This document shows, in pieces, positions 24,261 through 34,010 of a stretch of 64,000 nucleotides of DNA. The first letter of the stretch is position 1, and each line of letters starts with the position of its first letter. A program made the position numbers and the translations under genes. The stretch comes from Synechococcus sp. CS-1330. Lineage in GTDB: Bacteria; Cyanobacteriota; Cyanobacteriia; PCC-6307; Cyanobiaceae. The notes under the pieces are model-generated. The model was given only the letters and a program-made list of their open reading frames with translations. It searched no databases and had not been told where the DNA came from. Location of the stretch: assembly GCA_025128025.1 (NCBI GenBank), contig JAHLYR010000002.1:1-64000 (forward strand), in the 5' to 3' direction.

Positions 24261-25280
24261 TTATTCTAGGGCGCTTTCTGCTTCAAGGGGGTCAGCCAGT
24301 ATTTCAGCGATCTGGTTATGGCCATTGCCCTGGGCCAGGAATAGGGCCCGTTCGGCCCGAAGCAGGGCATCGAGGGGCTGGCGATCGGCTGGGGCAAGCA
24401 GGGTCAGGCCGCCACTGGCGGTTAGCTGGTGGCCGCTGGCCGAAAAGACCCCCCTCAACTCGCTGATGCCAGCGCGGATGGCATCGGCCCGTTCGATGGC
24501 TGTGGCCAGGTCAACATTCACCATCAGCAGGGCGAATTCCTGGTCGCCGATTTGACCCACCAGGTCCTGCGCGCATTGCTGGGAGCGCAGTAGGCCGGCG
24601 ACGTCAAGAACAGCTCGATCGGAGGCCTGCAGACCCCAGCGGTTCTTGATCTGGTCAAAGTGGTCGAGCTGCAGGGCCAGCACGGCAAGGTTTTCACCTG
24701 CCTGGCGCGCCCGCAGTAGCTCAGGCTCAGCTTGCTCCAAGAAGCTTTCTCGGGTGGCTAAAGCGCTCACAGGATGGACGGTGGTGAGTCGGCGCAGTTC
24801 AAGCTCACGCAGCACCAGCTGGGCTAGATCTTCGAGCAGTCGCACCTGGCTGGAGCTGAAGTGGCGCGGCTGCCTGTCAATTACGCACAGGGTGCCCAGA
24901 TTGTGGCCGTCACGACTCTGCAGCGGGGTGCCTGCGTAGAAGCGCACCTTTGGGTCCTGAATAACCAGGGGATTGGTGCAGAAACGGGGGTCCTGGCGCG
25001 CATCTGGCACCACCAGGGTTTCATCACCGGCAATGGCGTGGGCGCAAAAGGCCATCTTCCGCGGCGTTTCGGTGCTGTCTATGCCGTGGTGGGCAAGGAA
25101 CCACTGGCGGTCGCCATCCACCAGGGAGATGAGCGCGATCGGGGTTTCCAGCACAGTTGAAGCGAGCCGCACCAGTCGCTCGAAATGCTCATCGCCTGGA
25201 TGGTTGAGTACCCCGAGGCGCTCTAAATCCCTTTGGCGCTGGGATTCGTCTGCCGGAATCGGGTAGTCGGGATACGGCAT
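24261..25280 (-). CDS. GAF and degenerate GGDEF domain protein
   Basis: A signalling protein of about 339 residues. The N-terminal GAF domain (about 20-160) has the DGDRQWFLAHHGID and PRKMAFCAHAI words common in GAF proteins of this type. A GGDEF-fold domain follows (about 175-330) with LQLDHFDQIKNRWG as the usual first helix. Where diguanylate cyclases carry GGDEF, this protein reads GDQEF (about 245-249), so the catalytic/metal residues are changed and cyclase activity is doubtful; it may be a c-di-GMP or GTP sensor. ATG 25280 is preferred because MPYPDYPIPADESQ is a typical start; ATG 25346 would add 22 residues. Confidence 0.85.
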   Translation of the reverse strand: MPYPDYPIPADESQRQRDLERLGVLNHPGDEHFERLVRLASTVLETPIALISLVDGDRQWFLAHHGIDSTETPRKMAFCAHAIAGDETLVVPDARQDPRFCTNPLVIQDPKVRFYAGTPLQSRDGHNLGTLCVIDRQPRHFSSSQVRLLEDLAQLVLRELELRRLTTVHPVSALATRESFLEQAEPELLRARQAGENLAVLALQLDHFDQIKNRWGLQASDRAVLDVAGLLRSQQCAQDLVGQIGDQEFALLMVNVDLATAIERADAIRAGISELRGVFSASGHQLTASGGLTLLAPADRQPLDALLRAERALFLAQGNGHNQIAEILADPLEAESALE

Positions 25281-25387
25281 GGACTGAGCCGATAATGCCA
25301 ATTCTAGGAAGTCCACGGCCAGCCATCCGGGCTTCGCAAGGGCCATGATTTAGTCATTCCCAACAGACCTTCCCAACAGCCCTTCCC

Positions 25388-25708
25388 ATGGCCCTCGACC
25401 AAGAAAGCTGTCTCCCCTGCCGCGATGGGGCCCCGCTCCTGAATGCAGCTGAACTAGCCGAATTGCTGGCCCAGCTGCCCGGTTGGCTGGTTGTGGATGG
25501 ACACCACTTGCAAAAGTCCTGGAGCTTCGCTGATTTTCAGCAGGCTCTCGATTGGCTCAACCGGGCTGGGGCGATCTGCGAAGCAGAGGGTCACCATGCT
25601 GAATTCAGCCTTGGCTGGGGTCACGCAAGCGCTGAGGTGTACTCCCACAAGGTGGATGGCCTAACCCGCGCCGACGCAGTTTTGGCCGCCAAGCTTGATG
25701 GGGCCTAG
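25388..25708 (+). CDS. 4a-hydroxytetrahydrobiopterin dehydratase (pterin carbinolamine dehydratase)
   Basis: A small enzyme of 106 residues that regenerates reduced pterins by removing water from 4a-hydroxytetrahydrobiopterin. LLAQLPGWLVVDG and KSWSFADFQQALDWL are the family's first helix-strand segments. The pterin site contains EGHHAEFSLGWGHASAEVYSHKVDGLT (quoted in part: EGHHAE, SHKVDGLT), with the conserved HH and the later His. Cyanobacterial genes of this family sometimes have a structural or regulatory role as well. Divergent from the GAF/GGDEF gene. The 3' end overlaps the mutarotase 3' end by four bases (convergent). Confidence 0.9.
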   Translation: MALDQESCLPCRDGAPLLNAAELAELLAQLPGWLVVDGHHLQKSWSFADFQQALDWLNRAGAICEAEGHHAEFSLGWGHASAEVYSHKVDGLTRADAVLAAKLDGA

Positions 25709-26556
25709 CAGGCGCTAGCGGCGTAACGAGTCTGCAGCCGGCAGGTTTCGCTAGGCGCAATTTCAAGCTTGCCATCGCCACTGATCAGAGCCTGGCGAGG
25801 TCCAGTCCAGGGCTCCAGGCAGACCATTGGACGGGGCGGTTCGGTCCAGAGCACCACCATGTTGAACGGGGCGCTGAGCTGCAGATCAAGGGCCAGGCCG
25901 GCTTCCGGATCCAGCAAGCGCACGTCACCAGTGGGACGGACCAACAGGTCAATGCCGTCGTCCAGTCGCGCCATTTGTTCGGCCGTGTCGGCCTCGGCCA
26001 TTGATAGGTGGTTTAGGCAGCGCTCCGGTAGCCCTTCAAAGCGGGGAGATTTGAGGTTGCTAAGGTTGAAGTAGGGGTGGAGGCCGAAGCTGAATGGCAT
26101 CTGCTCCTGGCTACGGTTCTGCACCGAGGTGTCGATTTCGAGGGCCCCTGGCACCAGGCGTAGCTCAAGCCTCAGCAGAAAGCTGAAGGGATAGCTCGTC
26201 AAGGTGGTCTCGCTGTCTTTGAGTTCAAGGGCGATGCCTTGGCCATCCTCGAGAGCTGTTAACTGCCATGGCAGCTGTCGGGCGAAGCCGTGCTGGCCTA
26301 GGGGAAAGTTCCCCTGGGGTAGGGGCAAGGTGTTGTCCGGCAGGCCGCCGCAGATCGGGAAGAGGATGGGAATACCGCCCCGCACCGATTGGGCTGGGTC
26401 AAGAAAGCGTTCAAGATCGAGATAGATCAGCTCCTTGCCGTTGCAGCACCAGCCGGTCACCAGACCGCCGCGCTCAGGCACCACCCGCAGCAGATCCCCT
26501 GATTCGCTGGCGAACTCCCAGTGGGGATATGGAGTGTCGCGGTGAACTAGGGCCAC
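25705..26556 (-). CDS. aldose 1-epimerase/hexose-6-phosphate mutarotase family
   Basis: A 283-residue beta-sandwich enzyme that interconverts alpha and beta anomers of a hexose or hexose phosphate. GGIPILFPICGGLPDN is the substrate-entry region, GQHGFARQLPW holds the first catalytic His (HGFAR), and FSFGLHPYFNLS holds the second (LHPYF); the general-base Glu is expected in MVCLEPWTGP. This pattern matches the YeaD/HxPP-mutarotase branch, frequent in cyanobacteria. Start ATG 26556. It may support glycogen or glucose-6-phosphate flux alongside pgi, but the exact sugar is not determined by sequence. Confidence 0.9.
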   Translation of the reverse strand: MALVHRDTPYPHWEFASESGDLLRVVPERGGLVTGWCCNGKELIYLDLERFLDPAQSVRGGIPILFPICGGLPDNTLPLPQGNFPLGQHGFARQLPWQLTALEDGQGIALELKDSETTLTSYPFSFLLRLELRLVPGALEIDTSVQNRSQEQMPFSFGLHPYFNLSNLKSPRFEGLPERCLNHLSMAEADTAEQMARLDDGIDLLVRPTGDVRLLDPEAGLALDLQLSAPFNMVVLWTEPPRPMVCLEPWTGPRQALISGDGKLEIAPSETCRLQTRYAASAC

Positions 26557-26702
26557 GGAGCTCGAGCGGGATTGGCCTATTTAGGCCTGCGGCCGGCCTC
26601 TGGGCGGGTGTTCCTTCACACAATCTTCCATTGAAAAAGATCAGAGCCGGTCTCGATCCCCTGATCCATTCCATAGGGTCTTGCAAACCGCGAGTACCAG
26701 TT

Positions 26703-26879
26703 ATGAATTGCCCAGAGGACAGCGGGCCAGGCCAGGAATTATTTGAGCCTCGCAGCTTGGAATGGCAGGAAAATGGCGAGTTGGCCAGCACCGAGATGTT
26801 CGAGCTGGTCAAGCGTCTGCGGGCTGTGGAATCAGGAAAAACCGTCAACGAGCTTTGGCGGCTCAGCCAGAAAGCCTGA
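26703..26879 (+). CDS. small hypothetical protein (58 aa)
   Basis: A 58-residue acidic protein starting MNCPEDSGPGQELFEP and ending in an amphipathic helix FELVKRLRAVESGKTVNELW. The composition is protein-like, the ATG is the first in frame, and the gene fits the gap between the mutarotase and the next small gene. No family recognised. It may be an accessory small protein of this lineage. Another small gene begins 77 bases downstream in a different frame. Confidence 0.5.
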   Translation: MNCPEDSGPGQELFEPRSLEWQENGELASTEMFELVKRLRAVESGKTVNELWRLSQKA

Positions 26880-26956
26880 GGCTGGTTTTCGCACCAACAC
26901 TCCCCCTTGCCATCCCAGGCCTGCTTTGGTTGATTGCAGTGGTCGCATTGCGTGCC

Positions 26957-27160
26957 ATGCCTGATTCTTCTGCCATAGCGGAGTGGCGACATCGAGGCTG
27001 CAGCGTGCGCTTGATTAGCCGCTGCCCAGCTGCAGAGGCATACCGCATACAGCACTGCAGTGGCATGCCCATGGGTTCGGTAGCCAGCCTTGAAGAGGCT
27101 CGCACCCTTATTGACGACCACATTCAATTACTAAGGCAGCGCCTTGTAGCCAGCGCTTAG
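26957..27160 (+). CDS. small hypothetical protein (67 aa)
   Basis: A 67-residue soluble protein from ATG 26957: a Cys-containing beta-like half (WRHRGCSVRLISRCP, IQHCSGMPMG) and a C-terminal helix (LEEARTLIDDHIQLLRQRL). The pattern resembles small conserved picocyanobacterial proteins, but I cannot name it. The open frame continues upstream to 26762, yet that part overlaps the 58-residue gene and ends in a hydrophobic stretch unlikely to be translated. Convergent with the 51-residue membrane protein, leaving three bases between them. Confidence 0.5.
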   Translation: MPDSSAIAEWRHRGCSVRLISRCPAAEAYRIQHCSGMPMGSVASLEEARTLIDDHIQLLRQRLVASA

Positions 27161-27163
27161 TTT

Positions 27164-27319
27164 TCAGGGCAAAACCCCAACCAAGCCGCGGCGCTGAAGT
27201 TCCTGCTGGAATTCATTGCTGAGCGGATCAAGGCGCCATTGCCGCTGACTCCACTGCCACAGGGCCTGTAGCCGCCAGCCCAACCACAGAAGGTACAGTA
27301 CCAGGCCCAGCCAACGCAT
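27164..27319 (-). CDS. small single-helix membrane protein (51 aa)
   Basis: A short frame from ATG 27319 to TGA at 27164-27166 reading MRWLGLVLYLLWLGWRLQALWQW, then a charged tail (SNEFQQELQRRGLVGV). The N-terminal hydrophobic helix flanked by Arg and Trp residues is typical of small membrane proteins of cyanobacteria. No family recognised, and only the composition and spacing support it. Confidence 0.4.
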   Translation of the reverse strand: MRWLGLVLYLLWLGWRLQALWQWSQRQWRLDPLSNEFQQELQRRGLVGVLP

Positions 27320-27618
27320 CTATAGGTCCACGGAACCCACCTTCTTTAAGAACGGACTACCCTCCTGGCGAGGGGGTCGGCAAGACATTGACACAAGTCG
27401 CCAAGGGTCATGGCCTCGACTCAATTGATTTGCTCCCCCTGACAGAGTTAGGTCCGCGCTAGCCCTGAGCGCCCGCTGGGGAGCGCCTGGAATCAGCTCT
27501 TGCAAGCAATACCTGCCCTGGTCGCCTGCTCCCCGGGCGTGGCGATCTGCTGACACGGGTCCAAAAACAGGCCCAGAATCCATGAAGATCAGCGGAGTTT
27601 CTTCGGAAAGCAGCTGTC
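27320..27618. other. intergenic region upstream of the DUF4912 gene
   Basis: About 300 bases with no convincing gene; a minus-strand frame of 87 residues reads as unstructured shadow. It contains a CCCTC/GAGGG hairpin near 27360-27377, a G/C-rich segment around 27470-27540, and should hold the promoters of the divergent small membrane protein and the DUF4912 gene. I see no tRNA or known riboswitch. Confidence 0.35.
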
Positions 27619-28746
27619 ATGACTACGTCAGGTTTTCCGATTTCAGGTGATGAAGACGCCAACGACCTGACTTTGCGTCAACTGCGCCAGATGGCGAGCA
27701 ACCTCGGCATCGGCCGCTACAGCCGGATGCTGAAGGATCAGCTGCTGCGGGCTATTGAGCGCAAGTCAGACTCCCAGCCCGCATCCAGCCAGCCAGGAGG
27801 CGATGCGCCAGAGGGTGTGGATCTGCGCAGCATTGAAGCTGAGATGAGCTCTGCTCCCAGGCCGGACTCCCAAACTGCAGTTGTATTTCTGCCCAGGGAT
27901 CCCCAGTGGGCCTACGTGTTTTGGGAGCTCTCCGACTCCGACCGTCGCCAGGCGATGGACGACGGTGCCAGCCAGTTGGTACTTCGGGTTGTTGATGTAA
28001 CCGGTCTTGGTGCTGGTGCTGCTCACCAGCACACCATGCAGGAAGTAGTGGTCAACAGCCATGCCACCGAGTGGTACCTGCCCGTTCCCCTCAGCGACAG
28101 GGACTATCGGGTTGAACTGGGCTACCGGCTCGCTGGTGGCGGTTGGCGTTCATTGGCCTTCTCCTCGGTGGCTCGGGTACCTGCCCTCCATCCCAGTGAG
28201 CAGATCCTTGATCAGTTTGTGCCCTTCTCCCTAGAGGCCGCCGCACCTGCTGCAGCTAGTGGTGCAGCCGTTATGCCGACTGCAGCTCCAGGTATTCACG
28301 AGCGGGTTTATCAGGCTGCCACCACCACTTGGCGGGCCGTAGGCCGCGGATCTGAGGCTTTCCACGAAGTGGATTCTAATTCCGACCACAATCACGGTCT
28401 GAATGCTTCCGGTGCCGGTCTTTGGGCCAGCGGCCGCAACGAGTCGGGTGCTGGTGGTGTGGCTAGTCGTCAGCGGGCCTTCTGGCTAGTAGCCGACGCT
28501 GAATTGATTGTTTATGGCGCTACTGATCCGGCGGCAACCCTGCGGATTGGTGATGAAGTCGTGCCCCTTGGCGAAGACGGAACCTTCCGGCTTCAGGTTC
28601 CCTTCCGTGATGGACAGCAGTTGTACCCCATCACTGCGGTAGCAGCTGACGGTGAACAACGGCGTAACATCACTCTTGAATTCGTCCGCACTACCCCGGA
28701 CGCCAATGTCAACACCGCTGAGGAAGCGGTGGCTGAGTGGTTCTAG
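27619..28746 (+). CDS. DUF4912 protein with SAP/Rho-N-like N terminus
   Basis: A protein of 375 residues. Residues about 16-48 ([28 protein letters not shown], quoted in part) form a SAP/Rho-N-like helical nucleic-acid-binding motif. The DUF4912 core (about 85-195) starts [20 protein letters not shown] low-complexity Ala/Gly/Asn region (about 205-285) separates it from a C-terminal beta domain ([26 protein letters not shown]...), the usual companion of DUF4912 in cyanobacteria. Function is unknown; the architecture suggests a link between nucleic acid and an immunoglobulin-like module. Convergent with leuS, overlapping by four bases. Confidence 0.85.
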   Translation: MTTSGFPISGDEDANDLTLRQLRQMASNLGIGRYSRMLKDQLLRAIERKSDSQPASSQPGGDAPEGVDLRSIEAEMSSAPRPDSQTAVVFLPRDPQWAYVFWELSDSDRRQAMDDGASQLVLRVVDVTGLGAGAAHQHTMQEVVVNSHATEWYLPVPLSDRDYRVELGYRLAGGGWRSLAFSSVARVPALHPSEQILDQFVPFSLEAAAPAAASGAAVMPTAAPGIHERVYQAATTTWRAVGRGSEAFHEVDSNSDHNHGLNASGAGLWASGRNESGAGGVASRQRAFWLVADAELIVYGATDPAATLRIGDEVVPLGEDGTFRLQVPFRDGQQLYPITAVAADGEQRRNITLEFVRTTPDANVNTAEEAVAEWF

Positions 28747-31382
28747 GGCACCAGATTCACCAGCTTTCCAGGCACCACTATTATCCGGCTGGGGGGCTTG
28801 CCCTCCAGCCATTTTTGTGCGATTTCGCTGCTGAGTGCCAGCTGTTCAAGGGTTGCTTTATCAGCGTTGGCGGGCACCGCCAGGCTGCCTCGCATCTTGC
28901 CCTTGACTTGAATAACCAGGTCAATAGTTTCGCGCACTAGGGCTGCAGGGTCTGGCTGCGGCCAGCTCTGAGCGTGGATGCTGCAGTTGTTATCTGGATT
29001 GGCGCCCAAACGCAGCCAAAGCTCCTCCGCCAGGTGGGGGGCAAATGGAGCCAGGAGAACCAACAAAGTGTGCAATGCCTCTTTAGCTACAGGCGCAGAG
29101 GCCGCCTCGAGATGTTCAGCCATCACATTGCTGAGCTTCATTAACTCAGAAATGGCGGTATTGAACTGATATTCACCATCGAGGTCCGCGCTGATCTCGG
29201 CTATGGCCGTGTGCACTGCCCGGCGCAGCTCCAGCTCAGATGCCGTCAGCGTCGTGTTGGCAAACTGGGTTGCAGCTAGCTCAACCACCCCCTCCACCCC
29301 TGCTAGCTGCAGGTCCCGGGCGCAGGCTCCATCCACGAGCCGCCAAAGGCGCTGCAAAAAGCGGAACTGGCCTTCCACATCGGCGTCATCCCATTCCAGA
29401 TCTTTTTCCGGTGGGGCCTTGAACAGGATGAACATCCTGGCCGTATCAGCGCCATACTTATCAATTACCTGGGCTGGGTCGACGCCGTTATACTTCGACT
29501 TCGACATTTTTTCGTAAAAAGTCTCTAGTACTTCGCCACTGATTGGATCACGGGGGTCGCTTGGATCGGCAACATCGCCCGGAGCGATGTATTTGCCGGA
29601 GTGGGGGTTCTTGTAGGTAATGCCCTGAACCATCCCCTGGGTAAGTAGGTGGGTGAAGGGTTCATCGAATCCCAGCAGGCCCCGATCGCGCAGCACTTTG
29701 GTGAAGAAGCGGGCATAGAGAAGGTGGAGGATCGCGTGCTCGATCCCACCCACGTATTGATCAACCGGCAACCAGCGGTCCACGGCCTCGCGTGTAAACG
29801 GAAGATCTGTGTTGTGGGGATCGCTGTAGCGCAGGAAATACCAGCTGGAGCACATGAAGGTGTCCATGGTGTCGGTCTCACGCTTCGCTGGCTTGCCGCA
29901 GCAGGGGCAGTCCACGTTCACCCAGCTCTCTAATTGTGCTAGGGGCGATCCACCCTTGCCCTCAAGGTTGGCCCCCACCGGCAGCTCCACCGGCAGCTCT
30001 TCGGCCGGTACGGGCACCACACCGCAGCTCTCGCAGTGGATCACCGGGATCGGACAGCCCCAGTAGCGCTGGCGCGAGATCAGCCAGTCGCGCAGTCGGA
30101 ACTGCACCTTGGCATTGCCCCAACCCTGACCCGCAGCAGCCTCGGTGATCGCCCTTTTGGCTTCACCGCTTGGTAAACCATCGAAGCAACCGGAGTGGAT
30201 CAAAACCCCGGCTTCTGTCCAGGCACCACCTTCGAAGGCGTGCTCGTCGCTGCCCTGGGGAATGATCACCTGCTGCACCGGCAATTCGTACTGCCGCGCG
30301 AATACGAAGTCGCGCTGGTCGTGGGCAGGGACCCCCATCACCGCGCCGGTGCCGTAGTCGGCGAGGACGTAGTCGGCGATCCAGAGGGGGATAAGGGCGC
30401 CATTGGCTGGGTTGCGCACCCGGGCACCGATTGGCACACCCCGTTTGGGTTTGTCGTCGGCCGTGCGCTCAAGCTCGCTTTGGCGGCTCACTAGATCACA
30501 GAAGGCCTGAACGTGGATCTCGTGCTCGGTGGTGGTGAGACCAGTTACCCGGGGGTGTTCGGGGGCCAGCACCAAGTAGCTGACGCCAAAGATGGTGTCC
30601 GGGCGAGTTGTGAACACGGTGATCTGTTCACCGGTGCCAACGCCAGATGAATCCACAACCTCAAAGTGCAGCTCGGCGCCCGTACTGCGGCCAATCCAGT
30701 TGGCTTGCATGGTGCGCACCCGCTCCGGCCAACCCTCGAGCTTGGGCAGATCGTCCAGCAGTTGGTCGGCGTAGGCGGTGATCTTGAGAAACCACTGGCG
30801 CAGCTTGCGTTTCTCTACCAGGGCTCCGGAGCGCCAGGAGCGGCCCTCGCCGTCCACCTGTTCATTGGCAAGCACCGTTTGGTCGATGGGATCCCAGTTG
30901 ACGCTTGCGTCCTTCTGGTAGGCGAGACCAGCATCTAGAAACTGCAGAAATAACCACTGGGTCCAGCGGTAGTAGTCGCTATGGCAAGTAGCCAGTTCTC
31001 GATCCCAGTCGATGGAGAGGCCAAGTCGCTTCAGCTGCTCCCGCATTGAAGCGATGTTTTGATCGGTCCAGATGCCGGGTTCAATTCCCCGCTCGATGGC
31101 CGCATTTTCAGCTGGTAAACCAAAGGCATCCCAACCCATCGGATGCAGCACCTGCTTGCCACGCAAACGTTGTACCCGGGCGATCACATCGGTGATCACG
31201 TAATTGCGTACATGACCCATGTGCAGGTTCCCCGATGGATAGGGGAACATCGACAGGGCGTAATAGCTGTCGCCACAGGACCCATCCAGCTTGGCTGGTG
31301 TGCGGTGCTGAGCCGCGCTATCCCAGTGCTGTTGCCAGCGCGATTCGATGGCCTGGGGTTGGTAGCGGGGGGCGTCGCTCAC
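28743..31382 (-). CDS. leuS: leucyl-tRNA synthetase
   Basis: Charges tRNA-Leu with leucine in the cytosol. The 879 residues contain the class I HIGH motif as HMGH (54-57), the editing (CP1) domain with [20 protein letters not shown] (about residue 250), and the KMSKS loop (about 624-628). C-terminal anticodon-binding helices and a leucyl-specific end domain follow. A CxxC pair near the zinc region ([15 protein letters not shown]) is intact. The length is typical for bacterial LeuS. Stop overlaps the DUF4912 stop by four bases. An Hfq-like gene lies 58 bases upstream on the same strand. Confidence 0.97.
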   Translation of the reverse strand: MSDAPRYQPQAIESRWQQHWDSAAQHRTPAKLDGSCGDSYYALSMFPYPSGNLHMGHVRNYVITDVIARVQRLRGKQVLHPMGWDAFGLPAENAAIERGIEPGIWTDQNIASMREQLKRLGLSIDWDRELATCHSDYYRWTQWLFLQFLDAGLAYQKDASVNWDPIDQTVLANEQVDGEGRSWRSGALVEKRKLRQWFLKITAYADQLLDDLPKLEGWPERVRTMQANWIGRSTGAELHFEVVDSSGVGTGEQITVFTTRPDTIFGVSYLVLAPEHPRVTGLTTTEHEIHVQAFCDLVSRQSELERTADDKPKRGVPIGARVRNPANGALIPLWIADYVLADYGTGAVMGVPAHDQRDFVFARQYELPVQQVIIPQGSDEHAFEGGAWTEAGVLIHSGCFDGLPSGEAKRAITEAAAGQGWGNAKVQFRLRDWLISRQRYWGCPIPVIHCESCGVVPVPAEELPVELPVGANLEGKGGSPLAQLESWVNVDCPCCGKPAKRETDTMDTFMCSSWYFLRYSDPHNTDLPFTREAVDRWLPVDQYVGGIEHAILHLLYARFFTKVLRDRGLLGFDEPFTHLLTQGMVQGITYKNPHSGKYIAPGDVADPSDPRDPISGEVLETFYEKMSKSKYNGVDPAQVIDKYGADTARMFILFKAPPEKDLEWDDADVEGQFRFLQRLWRLVDGACARDLQLAGVEGVVELAATQFANTTLTASELELRRAVHTAIAEISADLDGEYQFNTAISELMKLSNVMAEHLEAASAPVAKEALHTLLVLLAPFAPHLAEELWLRLGANPDNNCSIHAQSWPQPDPAALVRETIDLVIQVKGKMRGSLAVPANADKATLEQLALSSEIAQKWLEGKPPSRIIVVPGKLVNLVP

Positions 31383-31440
31383 GGCAGCCAGGCTGGATCA
31401 GAGCTTTGATCGTGCCACAGCCCAGTTGGAAGACTGCCGC

Positions 31441-31680
31441 TCAGCCGAGCGCACGGATCGTCGCCGCAGACCCACGACTGATCAGGGTGAGTGGGCGGTT
31501 TTCGTCCTGCTTGAGCGCCAGGTAGTGGATGTCCTGCCAATGCAGGATTCCCTCAAGCTCCCCCACACCCAGCACCTGGACCGCCACCGGGGTTTTATGG
31601 CGAATCAGATCCTGCAAATGCCGAATGCTGGGTTGCGAGGTATCGAGGGCGGTGGTCCGCTTCTCGAAAAAGCTCTGCAT
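31441..31680 (-). CDS. hfq: cyanobacterial Hfq-like RNA-binding protein
   Basis: A 79-residue Sm-fold protein. TSQPSIRHLQDLI is the conserved N-terminal helix of cyanobacterial Hfq, followed by the Sm1 strands (VAVQVLGVGELEGILHWQDIHYLAL, quoted in part) and a short Sm2 (RPLTLISRGSAATI). Cyanobacterial Hfq differs from enterobacterial Hfq: it lacks the canonical YKH RNA-binding motif and works with type IV pili through PilB rather than mainly with sRNAs. Divergent from dapF with 11 bases between starts and upstream of leuS. Confidence 0.83.
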   Translation of the reverse strand: MQSFFEKRTTALDTSQPSIRHLQDLIRHKTPVAVQVLGVGELEGILHWQDIHYLALKQDENRPLTLISRGSAATIRALG

Positions 31681-31691
31681 AAGATCTAGCT

Positions 31692-32825
31692 GTGGCTGCG
31701 CTCGCCCCCATCGTGCTCCAGTTCAGCAAATATCAAGGCCTGGGAAATGATTTCCTCATGCTTGATGGCAGGGGAGCCTCCAGCACCGATGCCAGCTACG
31801 GCCTCACCTCGGAACGAATCCAGCGTCTGTGTGACCGCCGCTTCGGCGTTGGCGCTGACGGGGTGATCCTGGCCCTGCCGCCCCGGCAGGGCGGTGAGTT
31901 GCGCATGCGGATCTTCAATGCCGATGGCACGGAGCCGGAGATGTGTGGCAATGGCATGCGCTGCCTGGCCCGCTTCCTGGCCGATAGCGATGGCGATCTT
32001 CCCGGGCGGCAATGGCAGATCGAAACCTTGGCGGGCCGCATCGTTCCCGAGCTGCTTCAGGACGGCAGCATCCGAGTCGACATGGGAGCTCCCTTTCTCG
32101 ATTCTGAATCCATTCCCACCACCTTGACTTGTGGCGAAAACGGGCTTGCCCAGGGCAACTTGGAAGTGGCTGGCAGCTCGTTTGCGGTCGGGGCGGCCGG
32201 CATGGGCAATCCCCACGTTGTGATCCCCGTTGACGACGTTGAGGCGGTGGATTTGGAGCGTTACGGCGCGGCATTCGAGGTTCACCCCGCCTTCCCCGCC
32301 CGCACCAACGTTCATTTCGTCCAGGTAATCAGCCCCACTCACCTGGTGATGCGGGTGTGGGAGCGCGGTGCGGGCCCCACCTTGGCCTGCGGCACCGGAG
32401 CTTGCGCCACCCTCGTGGTTACCCATCTGTTGGGGCTGGCTGAACGCTGCGCGCGCCTCGACCTCCCAGGCGGGCCCCTGGAAATTGATTGGGATCAAGC
32501 CAGTGGTCATGTATTTATGGCGGGCCCCGCTGTGGCTGTTTTTGACGGCGTCGTGACCCCCGAGCTCTGGGGTGATGAGCCCTTTGAACTCGAGGCCCCC
32601 GCTCCGGTGCAACAGCAACCAGACGCTTCGCCTGCAGTCGACTGCGCCAGCGTCTGCACCAGTGGCTGCATCCGGCCGGAAGCCTGCCCTTCAGCCGAAG
32701 CCCGGGCCAGGGTTGATGCCCTGCTCAACGGCAGCTCCCTAGACGACCTGGTGGCCTTGGCCACCAATTCGCTTGAATCGCGGATTCGCTCCCGCTTTGA
32801 GCGGGATACGGCTCAGGGAGGCTAG
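31692..32825 (+). CDS. dapF: diaminopimelate epimerase with C-terminal extension
   Basis: Converts LL- to meso-diaminopimelate in the lysine and peptidoglycan pathway. The two catalytic Cys are in MCGNGMRC (near residue 84) and ACGTGAC (near 233), with GNPHVVI and the F.KYQGLGNDF start typical of DapF. The enzyme proper ends near residue 293 (VVTPELW). About 84 more residues follow, unusual for a family of about 280: a Glu/Pro/Gln linker, then four Cys (CASVCTSGCIRPEACP, about 317-332), then two helices (ARARVDALLNG, LDDLVALATNSLESRIRSRF). Start is GTG 31692. A cysteine desulfurase begins immediately after the stop. Confidence 0.92.
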   Translation: MAALAPIVLQFSKYQGLGNDFLMLDGRGASSTDASYGLTSERIQRLCDRRFGVGADGVILALPPRQGGELRMRIFNADGTEPEMCGNGMRCLARFLADSDGDLPGRQWQIETLAGRIVPELLQDGSIRVDMGAPFLDSESIPTTLTCGENGLAQGNLEVAGSSFAVGAAGMGNPHVVIPVDDVEAVDLERYGAAFEVHPAFPARTNVHFVQVISPTHLVMRVWERGAGPTLACGTGACATLVVTHLLGLAERCARLDLPGGPLEIDWDQASGHVFMAGPAVAVFDGVVTPELWGDEPFELEAPAPVQQQPDASPAVDCASVCTSGCIRPEACPSAEARARVDALLNGSSLDDLVALATNSLESRIRSRFERDTAQGG

Positions 32826-34010
32826 GTGGGCCATTCGGGCAGTGAAGTGCCAGCACTGGCTAGCTACTTCGACACCAGCGCCACCACTCCCACCGCTACT
32901 GAGGTGCTTGAGGCAATGGCCCTGGCCCAGGCCACGGCATGGGCTAACCCCTCAAGCCTCCACGCCCCTGGCCTTGAAGCAGCAGAGCAGCTCGAACGCT
33001 CGCGCCTGAGCCTGGCCGAGGGGCTGGGCTGCGAGCTCGATGAACTGGTGGTGACCTCCGGTGGTACCGAGGCCATTCATCTGGCCCTGCTCGGTGCTGC
33101 TGCTGGCCTCACCCCCGGCCGGTTGGTGATATCGGCGGTCGAGCATCCCGCCACGCTGGCGGCAGCTGCCCAACTGGAGCAGCGCGGTTGGAGCGTCCAA
33201 ACCGTGCCGGTGGATAGGCAGGGATTGCTTGATTTCGACGCCCTCGCTGGCTTGCTGGTGCCTCCAACCCGTCTGGTCTCCGTGATCTGGGGGCAAAACG
33301 AGGTTGGCAGCCTCCAGCCGATTGAGGCGATCGGGGCACGCTGCCGGCGGGCGGGGGTGCTGCTGCATGTTGATGCGGTGCAGGTTCTGGGCCACCTGCC
33401 GATCACTTTTCGCCAGCTGCCCATTGATTTTTTAAGTGGAGCGGCCCACAAGCTGCAGGGCCCCAGGGGGGTTGGGCTGCTGCTGGTGCGGCGTGGCCTC
33501 GCCCTCCAGGCCCAGCTTGGTGGTGGCGGCCAAGAGGGCGGCAGGCGGGGCGGCACCGAACCGGTGGTGCTGTTGAGCGGCTTTGCCAAGGCCCTGGAGC
33601 TCAGCTGTGCCACCCCCTCGCTGGCACCCCTGCGCGACTCCCTGCTACCTCGGCTTTTAACCCTTCCCGGGGTGCGGTTGAGCGGTCCGCCCCCGGGCGA
33701 CTCCCGCCTGCCTCACCACCTCAGTCTGCTGGTGGCTAGTGAGGCTGGCCTGCCGCTTTCCGGCCGCAACCTGGTTCGTGAGCTCTCCCGCCAGGGCTTC
33801 GCCCTGAGCAGCGGTTCGGCCTGCAGCAGCTCTGGATCGGCTGCCAGCCCCGTGCTCCGTGCCCTGGGCTACAGCGAGTCCGACGCCGCAAGTGGCCTGC
33901 GCATCAGCCTCGGGCCCTGGCACCGTGCCGCCGATCTAGACGCCCTGGTCCAGGCGTTGCAGATGGCGCTTGCGGCCTCGGTAGCGTCTGATCACCTGTT
34001 GACGGCCTAA
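32826..34010 (+). CDS. cysteine desulfurase (NifS/IscS family)
   Basis: A PLP enzyme of 394 residues that removes sulfur from cysteine for Fe-S clusters and other thio-cofactors. The PLP lysine is in SGAAHKLQGPRG (about residue 208), and the catalytic Cys in SSGSACSSSG (about 333) lies on the flexible loop typical of group I desulfurases. HPATLAAAA gives the co-factor His. Start GTG 32826 abuts the dapF stop, so translation is probably coupled. The stop overlaps the start of the DUF1995 gene (TAATG). It may serve the Fe-S demand of photosynthesis; the exact acceptor is unknown. Confidence 0.93.
   Translation: MGHSGSEVPALASYFDTSATTPTATEVLEAMALAQATAWANPSSLHAPGLEAAEQLERSRLSLAEGLGCELDELVVTSGGTEAIHLALLGAAAGLTPGRLVISAVEHPATLAAAAQLEQRGWSVQTVPVDRQGLLDFDALAGLLVPPTRLVSVIWGQNEVGSLQPIEAIGARCRRAGVLLHVDAVQVLGHLPITFRQLPIDFLSGAAHKLQGPRGVGLLLVRRGLALQAQLGGGGQEGGRRGGTEPVVLLSGFAKALELSCATPSLAPLRDSLLPRLLTLPGVRLSGPPPGDSRLPHHLSLLVASEAGLPLSGRNLVRELSRQGFALSSGSACSSSGSAASPVLRALGYSESDAASGLRISLGPWHRAADLDALVQALQMALAASVASDHLLTA

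Noticed and set aside
27320-27583. 87-aa minus-strand open frame
   Set aside because: Low-information composition, no start signal and no motif.
31686-32618. 310-aa minus-strand open frame opposite dapF
   Set aside because: Shadow of dapF; no family features.
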